Assembly: GCA_964017125.1 (NCBI GenBank)
Contig: OZ024903.1
Span: 110,195,135-110,259,134 of the forward strand
Reading direction: 5' to 3'
Source: Flabesymbios commensalis
Taxonomy: Eukaryota; Annelida; Polychaeta; Terebellida; Flabelligeridae
DNA length: 64,000 nt
The notes beneath the pieces are model-generated. The model was not told where the DNA came from and did no database searches. It saw only the letters and a program-made list of their open reading frames with translations. Of this stretch, positions 34,975 to 50,100 are shown in pieces. The translations under genes and the position numbers were made by a program. Every line of letters begins with the position of its first letter. Positions within the stretch are counted from its first letter, which is position 1.

Positions 34975-36769
34975 AAAGAGCACAATGAGACGGTTTCCAA
35001 ACTGAACTTTGTGCTAGCGCTGGTTGAGTGTGTGATTGAGCTGGCTCAGGCTAGGAGCAGTCCACTGTCTGAATCTCTGACCGGGCACCCGGGAGGAGGT
35101 CAGCGACGCCCTAGCTCTGACGACACCCGCTGTAACAACACGTTCACACTGCAGCCTGGTGGGTGGCTGAGTGACGGTCAGCGCAGGCTGGAGCAGATGG
35201 TTCTCTATGTACGAGCACTACAGCTTCTCTCATCCATGTTACAACTCGGACGTACTGAACTAAAAGCCGGAAGACTGTCACCCTCTGTATCTGTACAAGC
35301 AAGTAAGTAAAACCCTCTATCTCTGTATAAAAAAGTAAGTAAAAAATACATGGAATACAACCATCTCACTAGCATTATGGCAGTTAATTAGTGGGCTAGT
35401 TCAGTGGGTTAGAATTTCTGTCTGTGGTGTGGTATTTATTCATAATAAGCATGCTTCATTATGCATGATATGCATCTTTATTTCGATGTCAATTTTAAAT
35501 ACGTATTGTATTTTATGCCTATATCATACATATGCTATGCTATCTGTTTCAGTTGTGAAAGACATGAACAGTTATTACCACCAGTGTTTGGCAGTTTGTA
35601 AAGTTTTATACAACAAATCATTACCCAACAGTCCTCAACTCGACCCCAAGATGGTAGCCATCACCGCTGACAAACTCATCTACACTCACGCCATAGAAAT
35701 GGTAAGATTTCAGCTGAATTGCAGAGATCACATTTGATGCAGGTTTTACAAATTTAATTTTTTTATATAGAGCTCCAAGGGTAGCGTTCTATCACCGAAT
35801 CTTGATGCTCTCAAACATTTCTTGGTGGTCTTATTTTGGATGTCAAACAGCTGCGCTGGACTATGATATTATGAGAAAACGTCTATATCTATGGCTGATT
35901 GTAAACATATTTCACCTTTAAAACCCTGTTAGATTTGATAAAGCTTTTGTGCTGCTGGAACCGTATACATACAGTCTCAAGCAAGAACTTAATCAAAAGA
36001 AATATCACTGATTTTGATCAAATACTTTTGGTGGACGCTTAGTTAATCCAATATTGGGCATGTCTATTTTTCATAAATGTAAATATATTTTATAAATGAC
36101 AAAAATAGACGCAAATAAAAGGTATTGTTCCATTAGCGAGTCTTGATGAGCTCTCTCAGACATTTTTTGGTGGTCTTGTTTTCAGTGTCAAACAGCTGCT
36201 CTGGATGAGCTGTTTAGAAACCCGTCTGAATGTTTCCGGCGTTATCGCAGTGCACAGATCTTACTGCACAGCCTCGCCCAGCAGGCCGAAGACGACACCG
36301 ATCGGACCATGCTCAACAAATGTTAGTATGCATTTCAACTCTGGCCTTACTTGTAATTCACATGGATTTATTTACGAAGTGACAAATGATGAACATTCCT
36401 TGGAATTGTTATTGATTTTACATTGGATGTATTTTTATATATTTTTTTTTAACTGAAAATTCAATTTAAAAATAAAAACCTGTATGGTTTGTCTTTCTCC
36501 CTTTTTCTTCTGAATTGAGTTTTTATTACAGGATACTCTCAATTATTTGTTAAAATAATAACAGCTTTCAATTGAATAGGCTTTCCTAACATTTTTCCCT
36601 ATTGTCTTCTAATTGGATATTCATGATTTATTGCAAAAAAAAACCTTCTATTATTCTATTTTTTTTATTTTCAGATAAGGAATCGGTTGAAAGACGGCTG
36701 TATAACTTACACGAGCAAGGGTACATACAAGTGAATGTATCTGATAGTGTATGTAGTACCAGTACATGA
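34975..36769 (+). CDS. Duplicated ULK EAT cassette 4 (four exons, stop)
   Basis: Exons are 34975-35302, 35553-35701, 36186-36321 and 36675-36769, all in frame to TGA. Relative to cassette 1 it carries S to M (LLSSMLQLG, TCG to ATG), H to Y (VLYNKS) and G to R (ELFRNPS). It also has a private A to V in DPKMVAITAD, directly before the conserved TADKLIY motif. Silent changes include TTA/CTA, CAG/CAA and CTA/TTA. The first acceptor is TTTTTTCAG rather than TTTTTTACAG. It has no promoter or upstream exons of its own. The number of replacement changes among so few differences is higher than expected for a strongly constrained domain. Confidence 0.72.
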
Positions 36770-39700
36770 ACAAGGTCATACCATCATTAGATACAGCAAT
36801 GGTACAACATCATAAATACAGCACTTTCACATCTGGTGTGTATGATTTAGAAAGCAGGAGGCTACAGAGCGGAGGTCAATCTGTGTGTCAATTTATGACC
36901 TCCGGTCTTTGTGATTTATAAATATCCAGATGGTGCTGAGCGACAGTCATTCTGAAGTATTATACCAGTGTGATACATCATAGGTGTTGGAATTGGTCAG
37001 TAATGAACATACTCTGGTCGTAAGATACAAACTGCTTCGGGAATCTATATTGATACTCTACTATTAAAAAAAAAGTGTAAGGTTTTCATCATTGAAGGTT
37101 GGTAATTGTATTGGCAGCTCCAGCTTTCAATGATGGAAAAATTATACACTAAAAACGTTAAGTTATATAGTACTGGTACGTGAACATGACACAAATGTAT
37201 TGTAACATTAATGTGTTCTGATACATGCACCAAGACCGTACATCACAGTCACACAGTTTATTAGAGGAAAAATAATGCGTATTCTGGTAGTGCGACATTG
37301 GCTACATGATATTCATCATTACGCATGCAGTTTATTGGTAGCTCTGATGTAATTTCACACGCTGATAGTATTCACTTGCTACATAATTTATAGAGGAACA
37401 GAAAAATGTGAGCTCACCTCAAATAATAAATGGCTTTATAACAGCTTTTCCTCAATCTAAAGCACTTTCCAACTGTAAAGTTGTTGAACCCGGAGTTGCG
37501 CTAATGAAGTGAATACATAGAACAGAGAGAGAATAATCATACCTAGCCCTAAAAAGTTTCTGGTGTGTACATTTTCTTTCTGCCAACAGTGGAATAAGAA
37601 TGATACCTCATTGAGAGTGACCTCACGTGAAGTTATCTTGCAAACATTTCAAGTGGATCTTTCCAGGGCAGTTGGTGATGCCTCGCAGAAGCCACTTACA
37701 GTAGCAGGATGGTCTTCATTTTCATCTCTCAAATCATGGGCTGATATCTGTCAGCGCAACACAGTTCTTTGTGCATTAAGAATCATCCCTGTATTTATTT
37801 TGTTATGGCTATTGTTTTTTGTCTGCCTTGGAGTTGAAATGTCATGAGTTTTAGGTGATTCTCATGACCTTTCCACCTTTAGGGACATTTTAAAAAAGCT
37901 GACTTATGACTTAGTGTTTGAAAGTCAAACAGTTTTAGATTTTTTGTATTGTTTATTACCGTCGTCTATACACTTTTGTATAGTTCCGAGGCGGAGACTG
38001 ATTTAAACTTTACTGATAAATTATGTTCAAGGTTAAAAAAACTGTGCCTGCACAGCGACTGTTATCTGTGACTGCGTTGTCACAGCATTGTCTGGGATAT
38101 TACTCGTAGAGTTTATACCAAGCTCTTGTAGCTGGTTATGGAACTTGCCAAAGCATTCCAGAATGGAGAATTGAAATGTGGTGAAAAACAGCAAAAACTG
38201 CTGAGTTTACAGCTCCTTCTGCTTCGGTGTGTAATTGGGTGTTTTAGTATAAGTGATGAAAATGTCATTGTTCAAAATAGAAAGTTATATTTGACATATC
38301 CCACGTCAACCTGCTTTCATTACTGATGATCTCTGCTCGATGGTAAATATAATGTTGTATAATGTTATTTAAATCAATCATTGTATCATCAGCATGTCAC
38401 ATAATCTGATATCTATCTTGTGTATTATTTTGTCGCCATTATTGTGTTACTGTTTCCCAGCAGATACAAGATATTGACCCGATGTTGGCCCACTGTCAAC
38501 AACCCTGTCTCAACATCAGGCCGACATTTTGTTAATGTCTCATGCCTGAGACATTGACCCAATGTACACCACTTACGATGCTGGTCTAACATTAGGTCAA
38601 CATTGGGTCAAGTTTCGTTATCGCCCATTTCATCTAGTGTAGCATCTAGTCTTCATATTGCCATGAATTACACAAACCAGTGACGGAGCTTGCCCTCTGA
38701 AAGGCAATTTTTCTTTTATTAGTATTTGCTTTGTTTTGTCTTGTCACTTTGCTCTGTTTGTGATCTGTTATATTGTCATATCGGCGTTGCCTACAATCCT
38801 CTGAAACGCAACGTGTACTTTTACCTTTTATGCTGCCCAATTGTTTGTTGATACTTTTCATTTATTCAAAGTTGGAAATGCTAGCATAATTTACAGCTTC
38901 AAATTACAAAAAAATTACTCATCAGTGAGAATTAATTATTTGATTAACTGAGCATCTATCAGAAATTATTTTATTGCTTTTTTTCGGACAAGACTAAAGT
39001 AAATGAAGTGCCATTGAAATAGAAATAGATAATCTTATCAAATCATGGATTTTGGGAAGTGTCAATTTTTCTGAATATAATTTTTTTCACCATTTGAAGC
39101 TGGAAATGGCGTCTGGATTTCCCACTGCAAAAGAGGAAAAACATGTTACAATCAATTTTTGCAGCAGAATGGTTTATAAGTATTTACTTTGTTTTGTCTT
39201 GTCAATTTGTTTCATTAGTGCTCTGTTATATTGTCAGGTCAGCCTCCGACCACAATCCCAAGATGCAATACCTCATGTTTGTGCCATAACATGGGACCCT
39301 GAGGAATCAAAGGGTTAAATGTACCATTTTATAAAGTGGCAGATTTTACTTTCTAAAGATAAGATTTAATCGCCAACACCCTACAAAATGCAACCCGCCC
39401 CTCTCACAAAAAAATATTTATAACACTATAAAGGGTGGTCCGATTTAACAAACAAGTGTTGGTCACAACATATTTTCGTGTTCTGTACCCCTAACTGGTG
39501 AATAATATTATCATAGAGATATTTGTTTAACATTGTGATATATTACATATAAGGGTAACTTAAACATAAACATAGTCAATATACCGTCAACTTATTTATT
39601 ATATCCAAACCAAATGGTGCATTTATATTTAATTTTCATTCTTTTTGTTATCATCCCATCACCCAGATATTTTATGCAGAGTAACCCTTGTCATGCTGAA

Positions 39701-42700
39701 TGCTCTGTTTTCTCAAATTCAAAGACAATTTTAATTATTTTGAAGCTTGTTTGAAAACATATTATATACGGTCCTAGCAGCACGAGGGGTAATTATAAAG
39801 TCCAGCTGGAATCAAAAGATCATATCTGCCTAGGGCGATATATGGGGTTATTTCACTCACTGAACTGTAAGCATGGAATCTGATTAAAAATCTCCTCTCT
39901 CGCTGCATGGAGATAATGTCATTATTACCTGATTTCAAACATTAATTCACAGTCGTTCTTCAAGCTGTAAATTGTGAACTTTATGTATAATGATTACCTC
40001 ACTGGTGCTAGAGCAGTAGATGTTTGTTAAGACGTCAACTTGGGATTAAAAGATTGTATCTTACACTTTACACAGTGGGATTTACAACCTTTCAATCTCT
40101 AGTTTACAAAATATTTTGTATGATATTATCATGAGATATATAATAGCTAAAATGTTGTGCGTAATTCTCTATAGAGCCAGAGAATAAATTGGACTTAGCC
40201 TTTTGACTCGAGACATGGAGTCCACTTTTCCTGTTTTCAAAAATTTATGTCCTGTCATCTTGTGCGATTTATTTTCATAAAATGTTTGAAAGAAATAATG
40301 AGGTTGTCGGTTATGTATTAACACAAAGTGAACTGATATAGCCATTATTAGCCATTTTTTATAGTTTTTACGGCCACATCAAATGATAAGTTTTTTATGT
40401 TTTCTTCTAAACTAGACTGAATGATATTTACAATTTATAACATCTTTTGATTCAATGTTTTTTATTCTATGGTGCCAGAAAATACATGTGTTGCAATTTT
40501 AATTTGAAAAGGGTGCCATTTGCAACTGGTTAGAACTGAATGTCTGAAGCCAAAGGTCAGTCAGCTACTGCTTTTAGGTTCTGATGGCAGTGTATTGCCA
40601 TAAAAGAATTCAAGCTGGAATTTATAGTGAGAAATGTATTTTACAAAATTTGTCAAATAGCACAGATTTGAAAATATAGGTGGTTATAAATTCAATTTGC
40701 TCATTTTTATATTTAGCATTAACTATTATTCACTTGTCATTGATTTAAATAATTGATGATTACAAAGCACAAAGCATCCCATTGGATGCAAAGGGTTGGT
40801 TAGGGACATAAACCCGTTGATGACTCAACGTTGGCCGACTGTCTACGACGCTAGACCAACATTAAACCAGAATTGGGACAATGACTTGTGTTTGCTGCGA
40901 CACTACTATTTTTTCATAGTACAATCTACCAAAAACTTGTTCTGACAGGAAGAATAAAATAGAAGCTTAGCTCATAGATTATCTTTTAATGTTATCTCAG
41001 AGCATTAAATCAGCATTTGCCCCAAGACATTTTGAACTCTATTTTCTATGTACATGTCTTGTATTACACTGTTGTATTTTGAGGTAAGAATGACCATGTG
41101 AAAAATTATGCTGATATGTAACTTTGATTATAATTGTGAAAAGATCAATTCAATAACTAAAGTAAATACATTTTGGTCAATATGAATCAATTATTGCCTA
41201 AAAAATTGTATGTTGGTTTGGTATATCAAATAATTTCTGGCATGTTTGAAAAATTATTTAAACAAATTAAATGCTTCAGTGATTGTCTGTTGAGAGATGT
41301 GTCACGTGTATTTCACATTCAGATGGCAGACATTCGCGGACATTTCGCAGATACTACTTTTTAATGATAGTTATTTCTCCTGTTAGTTAATGTATTTGAG
41401 AACTTTTTGATAAATTCTTGTTATCGTTGTTTATTTGTGATAGAGTGTGATAACTTAAAAGTTACAAGTGCAATTTAGAGTGTTATCTTTTGTGATTAGT
41501 TGATTAGTTTAGGGTGTGACTGCATTACTCTCACGTGTACATTGATGTGTTTAAATGGGTGTGTCTGATAGATCGATACAGGATTGATATTATGTTTCTC
41601 AACATGTTTTAATTGTCTGTTTGATTAATAAAAAGAGATGTGTACAATATCACGCACAATGTCACAAGTACGCCTATCACAATTCAGATGAAGATTAGAC
41701 ATTGTACTAAGCTAAGGACAGTTACATTTACTGACTACAAGTTATTCATTTTCTTGTTTTCAATCAGTAAAAAATGCTTATGGTTTACACACTTCAATTT
41801 TTTTTATAATACGACTTTTCTCATTCAATTGAAGCTGGCATTTTTTTCAAATTCATTTCAGATCTGTATTTTTGAGACATTTCACTCAACATTTCTGTTT
41901 TGAAATAGCAGTTTAAAAAGTAAGGCCTCATCAACACTTAAAGTGCTATGATAAAACATCTTATTTGTCTAAGCTATAATTCCTGGCCCTATTTCACCAG
42001 ATATTGTTCAGCATAATATGATATAATCCTCTGTCTGTAGATATTGTTGTGACAGCGTTTTATTATATCGTGACGAAAGTACAAACCTTGTACCTCCATG
42101 TGCTCGATATGAGGTTTTGAGAGTGTGGGTCATATATGTCTGGGTTATGGGACTTGTTGTAGTCATTTTGTGAAACACCGCTGACTATTTTATTGGCCGA
42201 CCTCACGTTGTTTTCTGTGTTCATGATAAAGCCATGCTACTCGGGGATTTAAAGGTCGTATATGCACCTTCTTCAAGTGGTAGATACGACCTTTATTGTC
42301 CCACAGTTACTATATTTCACACTGTATACTTTGTATATACATGTACTATTTATTCAATGAATATGTTAAGAATTAAAAAATGGAATGTATTACCTTTTCA
42401 CAAGTGTTTTTTTATTTTATGGGAGAGAATGTACTGTGGTCATCTACGAGGCTGTTCTCTTGAGAAGTTAAGGTGCAAACCATTATAGTTATGCCATGCC
42501 ACTTGGTCATGTGAGAAAATTTAAACGTTGTTCATTTTTTGTGCGATATGTGAAAATACTGCACCTGTCCAATGAGTAAGGTGTTCGCCTAAAGGCTGTA
42601 TTTTCCCATATCATACTCAAATGACCTGCGCTTGCATAGCATATAGAGTATTGTGGCATGTTCGCTTCCAGACTGCCAGGCGTCAAATTTCGAATACTCT

Positions 42701-44343
42701 CAGTATTTTCAGGATCCCCTCCTCTGTCTGAACTGATATCAAAGCAAGTATTGTGCAATAATTAAAGGCCCACCCGCATATATTGTTCTAGGAGAGGCCT
42801 TGATTAGAGTCACCTGGTGAATGCAGTCGTCTCTAGCCACCTATAGTGAATGGGGTGAGCTGTGAGGGGAGTTTTTTATATGTATAGTTTATTTTAATGT
42901 TTATGCTGTTTTAAGCCCTGAAAATACATGTATTTACATGAAAATGCTATTTCAGCTAAAGTTGATGCTGGCACTACAGCCAATTATCAGGACAAGGGCG
43001 TCCAGAAACAAATATGTTTCCCAATAGGGACTGTCGAGGCAGTAGAAAATCTGCTAGCAGAGTTTTTTACTAAGTGAAAATATCCCGTCAAATGCTGCAA
43101 AATTGGCCCTTAAACTATACCTAGGCCTATGCAATAATATATATTTTTAAATACTAACTAATTGAAGCCCTATTATTCCACTGACCTGATGATGTAATAA
43201 GGAATGTTGGAGTAGACATGGCGATGACTGTCCCAGCCCGCCATGTGAGAGCCTGGGTGTACATTGCATATACTGAGAGGCCCTTGTACTGAGAAGGCGG
43301 TTTAATGTCGGGCCATCGTCTCAGACAGTCTGCCAACGTTAGGAATGTGATTTGGGCATGCGCACATGTAATTATTATGTTTAATATTAAGAAGGTCCTT
43401 GTTTTCTTTGAAATTACGAGGTTTCAGTTTGATCTAGGCAGCTTATGAACCTTGTATAAATCATCTTGATGAGAATCAGTCATCGGCTGATGAGATTATA
43501 GACTTGGACAGCGACATGAGCAAATATTAAATATGTAGGAATATGAAAAAAATATGGGAATATGAATCCGCCCAGTGACAGCGATGCGGTCTGTGTCTGT
43601 ACTGTGGTCATACTAGCAGACACGTGGGGAGGATGTACAACCAGAGATATTATAATATAAACTGTCTCTGGTACAACATTAACATTTCCCACGTACCCTG
43701 CATGTGCACACAGGTCTCTGTCTGTACTGTGACCTTACCGTCAGTCACGTGAGGCAAGTTAGGGGATTCCCCCGCTCATTAGGCATATACAGCCGGCGTG
43801 TGCACACTGACGCTCCATGTGTGGTATCATCCAACATATGACAATTTGCACCCCAGTAGTCTATCTGCTCCTCCTGTCAAACATCAGGTTTATAATTGTA
43901 TATTTAGCTGAAGAGGTCTGCCTATGCTCAGACAGGGGCCACATTCTTAATTAATTTTATTTCTTGTGGAAATTGTAGAGAACTTTGATCTGACATGGCC
44001 TTTATTATCACATAGCATGTTGACCAGCAAACATCAGGAGACGTAACCCCAATGTTGAGCCACCCTCTGTGACGCCGGCCCAGCATTAAACATATACTGG
44101 GTCAACATCTGGTGCTTGCTGGGTGCCTACATGTCAATATGCGATTGAGTTAGTGATGATACAATAGGCCTAAGCCCCACTTTGTCCAACATTTCAAATA
44201 ATAATAATGCAGAGTTATTTCTTACCTGAAGTACATAATACATAGTATATATGCACATAGTATATATACATAGTATATATGTCTACACAAAAAAAATGCA
44301 ATTAGTAATTTGTAATCATTTATTCATAGGTCGATTTTATACT

Positions 44344-44473
44344 TCATTCATTCATTCATTCATTCATTCATTCATTCATTCATTCATTCATTCATTCATT
44401 CATTCATTTATTAATTTATTTATTAATTAATTAATTCATTCATTCATTTATTTATTCATTCATTTATCCATTC
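44344..44473. repeat. (CATT)n microsatellite, unit 4
   Basis: About 130 bp with a type B interruption pattern. It has more CATT repeats than unit 3 but one fewer TTTA in the interruption. Confidence 0.95.
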
Positions 44474-45316
44474 ACCAGCTTGCTTGCGTAACTGATTTAT
44501 TTATTACTTGCATTGTTTGTTGAAACTTTTCATTCATTTGAAGCTGCTAGCGCAATTTGCAGCTTTAAATGACAAAAATATTACATGGTACTATTTATGA
44601 AAAATAAGCATCTGTGAATATAAATTATTTGATTCACTGAGGATCTCTCACAAACTATTTTATGGATTTTTGTGGCATTTTATTCGGTGTGAAACTTGCT
44701 GAAAACCGTGTATATTCAGTGCCAGCAGCACTAGGTTTAACCCTTGTAGTGCTAGCACCCTTAATTATAGCCTTTTTTAGACAAGATTCAACGTAAATAA
44801 GGTATAAAGCGCCATTAAAATGTCTTGTGATATCAAATAATTGATTTTTATGAATATCATTATTTTTCGTCTTTTAAAACTGGTAATTGCGTCAAAAGAG
44901 GAAAAATAATGATAGTTTCAAAGTAAATAAAGTGCCATTGAAATGTCTTGTGATAGATACTCTTATCAAGTAATGGATTTTGGAGTATATTTTTCTGAAT
45001 ATAAATATTTTTCGTCACTTGAAGCTGGAAAATGCGTCAGCAATTTCCAGCTTCAAATGCCGAAAAAAATGTTACAAACAATTCAGCATCAGAAGGGTTT
45101 ATTAGTATTTACTTTGTTTTGTCTGATATATATCTTGTGTATTATGTTGTCGCAATTATCTAAAAAATTGATGTTGGCAGGAGTATCAATCAACGATTAA
45201 ATTGGGGTTTAGTTCTACTTTTTACTTTATAACATTTTTCAACTTTGAAATCTTGCTGGATTTGCTAACCGCTGTCAAATGTGAGATGATTCAAATTATT
45301 TATTTAATTTTTTCAG

Positions 45317-47111
45317 AAAGAGCACAATGAGACGGTTTCCAAACTGAACTTTGTGCTAGCGCTGGTTGAGTGTGTGATTGAGCTGGCTCAGGCTAGGAGC
45401 AGTCCACTGTCTGAATCTCTGACCGGGCACCCGGGAGGAGGTCAGCGACGCCCTAGCTCTGACGACACCCGCTGTAACAACACGTTCACACTGCAGCCTG
45501 GTGGGTGGCTGAGTGACGGTCAGCGCAGGCTGGAGCAGATGGTTCTCTATGTACGAGCACTACAGCTTCTCTCATCCATGTTACAACTCGGACGTACTGA
45601 ACTAAAAGCCGGAAGACTGTCACCCTCTGTATCTGTACAAGCAAGTAAGTAAAACCCTCTATCTCTGTATAAAAAAGTAAGTAAAAAATACATGGAATAC
45701 AACCATCTCACTAGCATTATGGCAGTTAATTAGTGGGCTAGTTCAGTGGGTTAGAATTTCTGTCTGTGGTGTGGTATTTATTCATAATAAGCATGCTTCA
45801 TTATGCATGATATGCATCTTTATTTCGATGTCAATTTTAAATACGTATTGTATTTTATGCCTATATCATACATATGCTATGCTATCTGTTTCAGTTGTGA
45901 AAGACATGAACAGTTATTACCACCAGTGTTTGGCAGTTTGTAAAGTTTTATACAACAAATCATTACCCAACAGTCCTCAACTCGACCCCAAGATGGCAGC
46001 CATCACCGCTGACAAACTCATCTACACTCACGCCATAGAAATGGTAAGATTTCAGCTGAATTGCAGAGATCACATTTGATGCAGGTTTTACAAATTTAAT
46101 TTTTTTATATAGAGCTCCAAGGGTAGCGTTCTATCACCGAATCTTGATGCTCTCAAACATTTCTTGGTGGTCTTATTTTGGATGTCAAACAGCTGCGCTG
46201 GACTATGATATTATGAGAAAACGTCTATATCTATGGCTGATTGTAAACATATTTCACCTTTAAAACCCTGTTAGATTTGATAAAGCTTTTGTGCTGCTGG
46301 AACCGTATACATACAGTCTCAAGCAAGAACTTAATCAAAAGAAATATCACTGATTTTGATCAAATACTTTTGGTGGACGCTTAGTTAATCCAATATTGGG
46401 CATGTCTATTTTTCATAAATGTAAATATATTTTATAAATGACAAAAATAGACGCAAATAAAAGGTATTGTTCCATTAGCGAGTCTTGATGAGCTCTCTCA
46501 GACATTTTTTGGTGGTCTTGTTTTCAGTGTCAAACAGCTGCTCTGGATGAGCTGTTTAGAAACCCGTCTGAATGTTTCCGGCGTTATCGCAGTGCACAGA
46601 TCTTACTGCACAGCCTCGCCCAGCAGGCCGAAGACGACACCGATCGGACCATGCTCAACAAATGTTAGTATGCATTTCAACTCTGGCCTTACTTGTAATT
46701 CACATGGATTTATTTACGAAGTGACAAATGATGAACATTCCTTGGAATTGTTATTGATTTTACATTGGATGTATTTTTATATATTTTTTTTTAACTGAAA
46801 ATTCAATTTAAAAATAAAAACCTGTATGGTTTGTCTTTCTCCCTTTTTCTTCTGAATTGAGTTTTTATTACAGGATACTCTCAATTATTTGTTAAAATAA
46901 TAACAGCTTTCAATTGAATAGGCTTTCCTAACATTTTTCCCTATTGTCTTCTAATTGGATATTCATGATTTATTGCAAAAAAAAACCTTCTATTATTCTA
47001 TTTTTTTTATTTTCAGATAAGGAATCGGTTGAAAGACGGCTGTATAACTTACACGAGCAAGGGTACATACAAGTGAATGTATCTGATAGTGTATGTAGTA
47101 CCAGTACATGA
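45317..47111 (+). CDS. Duplicated ULK EAT cassette 5 (four exons, stop)
   Basis: Exons are 45317-45644, 45895-46043, 46528-46663 and 47017-47111. The peptide has the SSMLQLG, VLYNKS and ELFRNPS residues shared with cassettes 4 and 6, and the ancestral Ala in DPKMAAITAD that cassette 4 has lost. Splice borders, phases and stop are conserved. Its introns are almost identical to those of cassettes 4 and 6, which points to very recent copying or ongoing homogenisation. As with the other downstream copies, expression would require splicing from the single-copy exon ending at 3613, more than 41 kb away. Confidence 0.72.
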
Positions 47112-50100
47112 ACAAGGTCATACCATCATTAGATACAGCAATGGTACAACATCATAAATACAGCACTTTCACATCTGGTGTGTATGATTTAGAAAGCAGG
47201 AGGCTACAGAGCGGAGGTCAATCTGTGTGTCAATTTATGACCTCCGGTCTTTTGTGATTTATAAATATCCAGATGGTGCTGAGCGACAGTCATTCTGAAG
47301 TATTATACCAGTGTGATACATCATAGGTGTTGGAATTGGTCAGTAATGAACATACTCTGGTCGTAAGATACAAACTGCTTCGGGAATCTATATTGATACT
47401 CTACTATTAAAAAAAAAGTGTAAGGTTTTCATCATTGAAGGTTGGTAATTGTATTGGCAGCTCCAGCTTTCAATGATGGAAAAATTATACACTAAAAACG
47501 TTAAGTTATATAGTACTGGTACGTGAACATGACACAAATGTATTGTAACATTAATGTGTTCTGATACATGCACCAAGACCGTACATCACAGTCACACAGT
47601 TTATTAGAGGAAAAATAATGCGTATTCTGGTAGTGCGACATTGGCTACATGATATTCATCATTACGCATGCAGTTTATTGGTAGCTCTGATGTAATTTCA
47701 CACGCTGATAGTATTCACTTGCTACATAATTTATAGAGGAACAGAAAAATGTGAGCTCACCTCAAATAATAAATGGCTTTATAACAGCTTTTCCTCAATC
47801 TAAAGCACTTTCCAACTGTAAAGTTGTTGAACCCGGAGTTGCGCTAATGAAGTGAATACATAGAACAGAGAGAGAATAATCATACCTAGCCCTAAAAAGT
47901 TTCTGGTGTGTACATTTTCTTTCTGCCAACAGTGGAATAAGAATGATACCTCATTGAGAGTGACCTCACGTGAAGTTATCTTGCAAACATTTCAAGTGGA
48001 TCTTTCCAGGGCAGTTGGTGATGCCTCGCAGAAGCCACTTACAGTAGCAGGATGGTCTTCATTTTCATCTCTCAAATCATGGGCTGATATCTGTCAGCGC
48101 AACACAGTTCTTTGTGCATTAAGAATCATCCCTGTATTTATTTTGTTATGGCTATTGTTTTTTGTCTGCCTTGGAGTTGAAATGTCATGAGTTTTAGGTG
48201 ATTCTCATGACCTTTCCACCTTTAGGGACATTTTAAAAAAGCTGACTTATGACTTAGTGTTTGAAAGTCAAACAGTTTTAGATTTTTTGTATTGTTTATT
48301 ACCGTCGTCTATACACTTTTGTATAGTTCCGAGGCGGAGACTGATTTAAACTTTACTGATAAATTATGTTCAAGGTTAAAAAAACTGTGCCTGCACAGCG
48401 ACTGTTATCTGTGACTGCGTTGTCACAGCATTGTCTGGGATATTACTCGTAGAGTTTATACCAAGCTCTTGTAGCTGGTTATGGAACTTGCCAAAGCATT
48501 CCAGAATGGAGAATTGAAATGTGGTGAAAAACAGCAAAAACTGCTGAGTTTACAGCTCCTTCTGCTTCGGTGTGTAATTGGGTGTTTTAGTATAAGTGAT
48601 GAAAATGTCATTGTTCAAAATAGAAAGTTATATTTGACATATCCCACGTCAACCTGCTTTCATTACTGATGATCTCTGCTCGATGGTAAATATAATGTTG
48701 TATAATGTTATTTAAATCAATCATTGTATCATCAGCATGTCACATAATCTGATATCTATCTTGTGTATTATTTTGTCGCCATTATTGTGTTACTGTTTCC
48801 CAGCAGATACAAGATATTGACCCGATGTTGGCCCACTGTCAACAACCCTGTCTCAACATCAGGCCGACATTTTGTTAATGTCTCATGCCTGAGACATTGA
48901 CCCAATGTACACCACTTACGATGCTGGTCTAACATTAGGTCAACATTGGGTCAAGTTTCGTTATCGCCCATTTCATCTAGTGTAGCATCTAGTCTTCATA
49001 TTGCCATGAATTACACAAACCAGTGACGGAGCTTGCCCTCTGAAAGGCAATTTTTCTTTTATTAGTATTTGTTTGTTTTGTCTTGTCACTTTGCTCTGTT
49101 TGTGATCTGTTATATTGTCATATCGGCGTTGCCTACAATCCTCTGAAACGCAACGTGTACTTTTACCTTTTATGCTGCCCAATTGTTTGTTGATACTTTT
49201 CATTTATTCAAAGTTGGAAATGCTAGCATAATTTACAGCTTCAAATTACAAAAAAATTACTCATCAGTGAGAATTAATTATTTGATTAACTGAGCATCTA
49301 TCAGAAATTATTTTATTGCTTTTTTTCGGACAAGACTAAAGTAAATGAAGTGCCATTGAAATAGAAATAGATAATCTTATCAAATCATGGATTTTGGGAA
49401 GTGTCAATTTTTCTGAATATAATTTTTTTCACCATTTGAAGCTGGAAATGGCGTCTGGATTTCCCACTGCAAAAGAGGAAAAACATGTTACAATCAATTT
49501 TTGCAGCAGAATGGTTTATAAGTATTTACTTTGTTTTGTCTTGTCAATTTGTTTCATTAGTGCTCTGTTATATTGTCAGGTCAGCCTCCGACCACAATCC
49601 CAAGATGCAATACCTCATGTTTGTGCCATAACATGGGACCCTGAGGAATCAAAGGGTTAAATGTACCATTTTATAAAGTGGCAGATTTTACTTTCTAAAG
49701 ATAAGATTTAATCGCCAACACCCTACAAAATGCAACCCGCCCCTCTCACAAAAAAATATTTATAACACTATAAAGGGTGGTCCGATTTAACAAACAAGTG
49801 TTGGTCACAACATATTTTCGTGTTCTGTACCCCTAACTGGTGAATAATATTATCATAGAGATATTTGTTTAACATTGTGATATATTACATATAAGGGTAA
49901 CTTAAACATAAACATAGTCAATATACCGTCAACTTATTTATTATATCCAAACCAAATGGTGCATTTATATTTAATTTTCATTCTTTTTGTTATCATCCCA
50001 TCACCCAGATATTTTATGCAGAGTAACCCTTGTCATGCTGAATGCTCTGTTTTCTCAAATTCAAAGACAATTTTAATTATTTTGAAGCTTGTTTGAAAAC

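Larger units (their letters stand above)
34828..45169. repeat. Tandem unit 4 (10,342 bp, type B)
   Basis: Cassette 4 is at 34975-36769; 36770-45169 is non-coding as far as I can see. By eye, the spacer differs from unit 3 by only a handful of bases over 8 kb. Examples are CTTAAAAG near 41455 against CTTATAAG in unit 3, and AATCCGCCC near 43565 against AATCTGCCC. Confidence 0.95.
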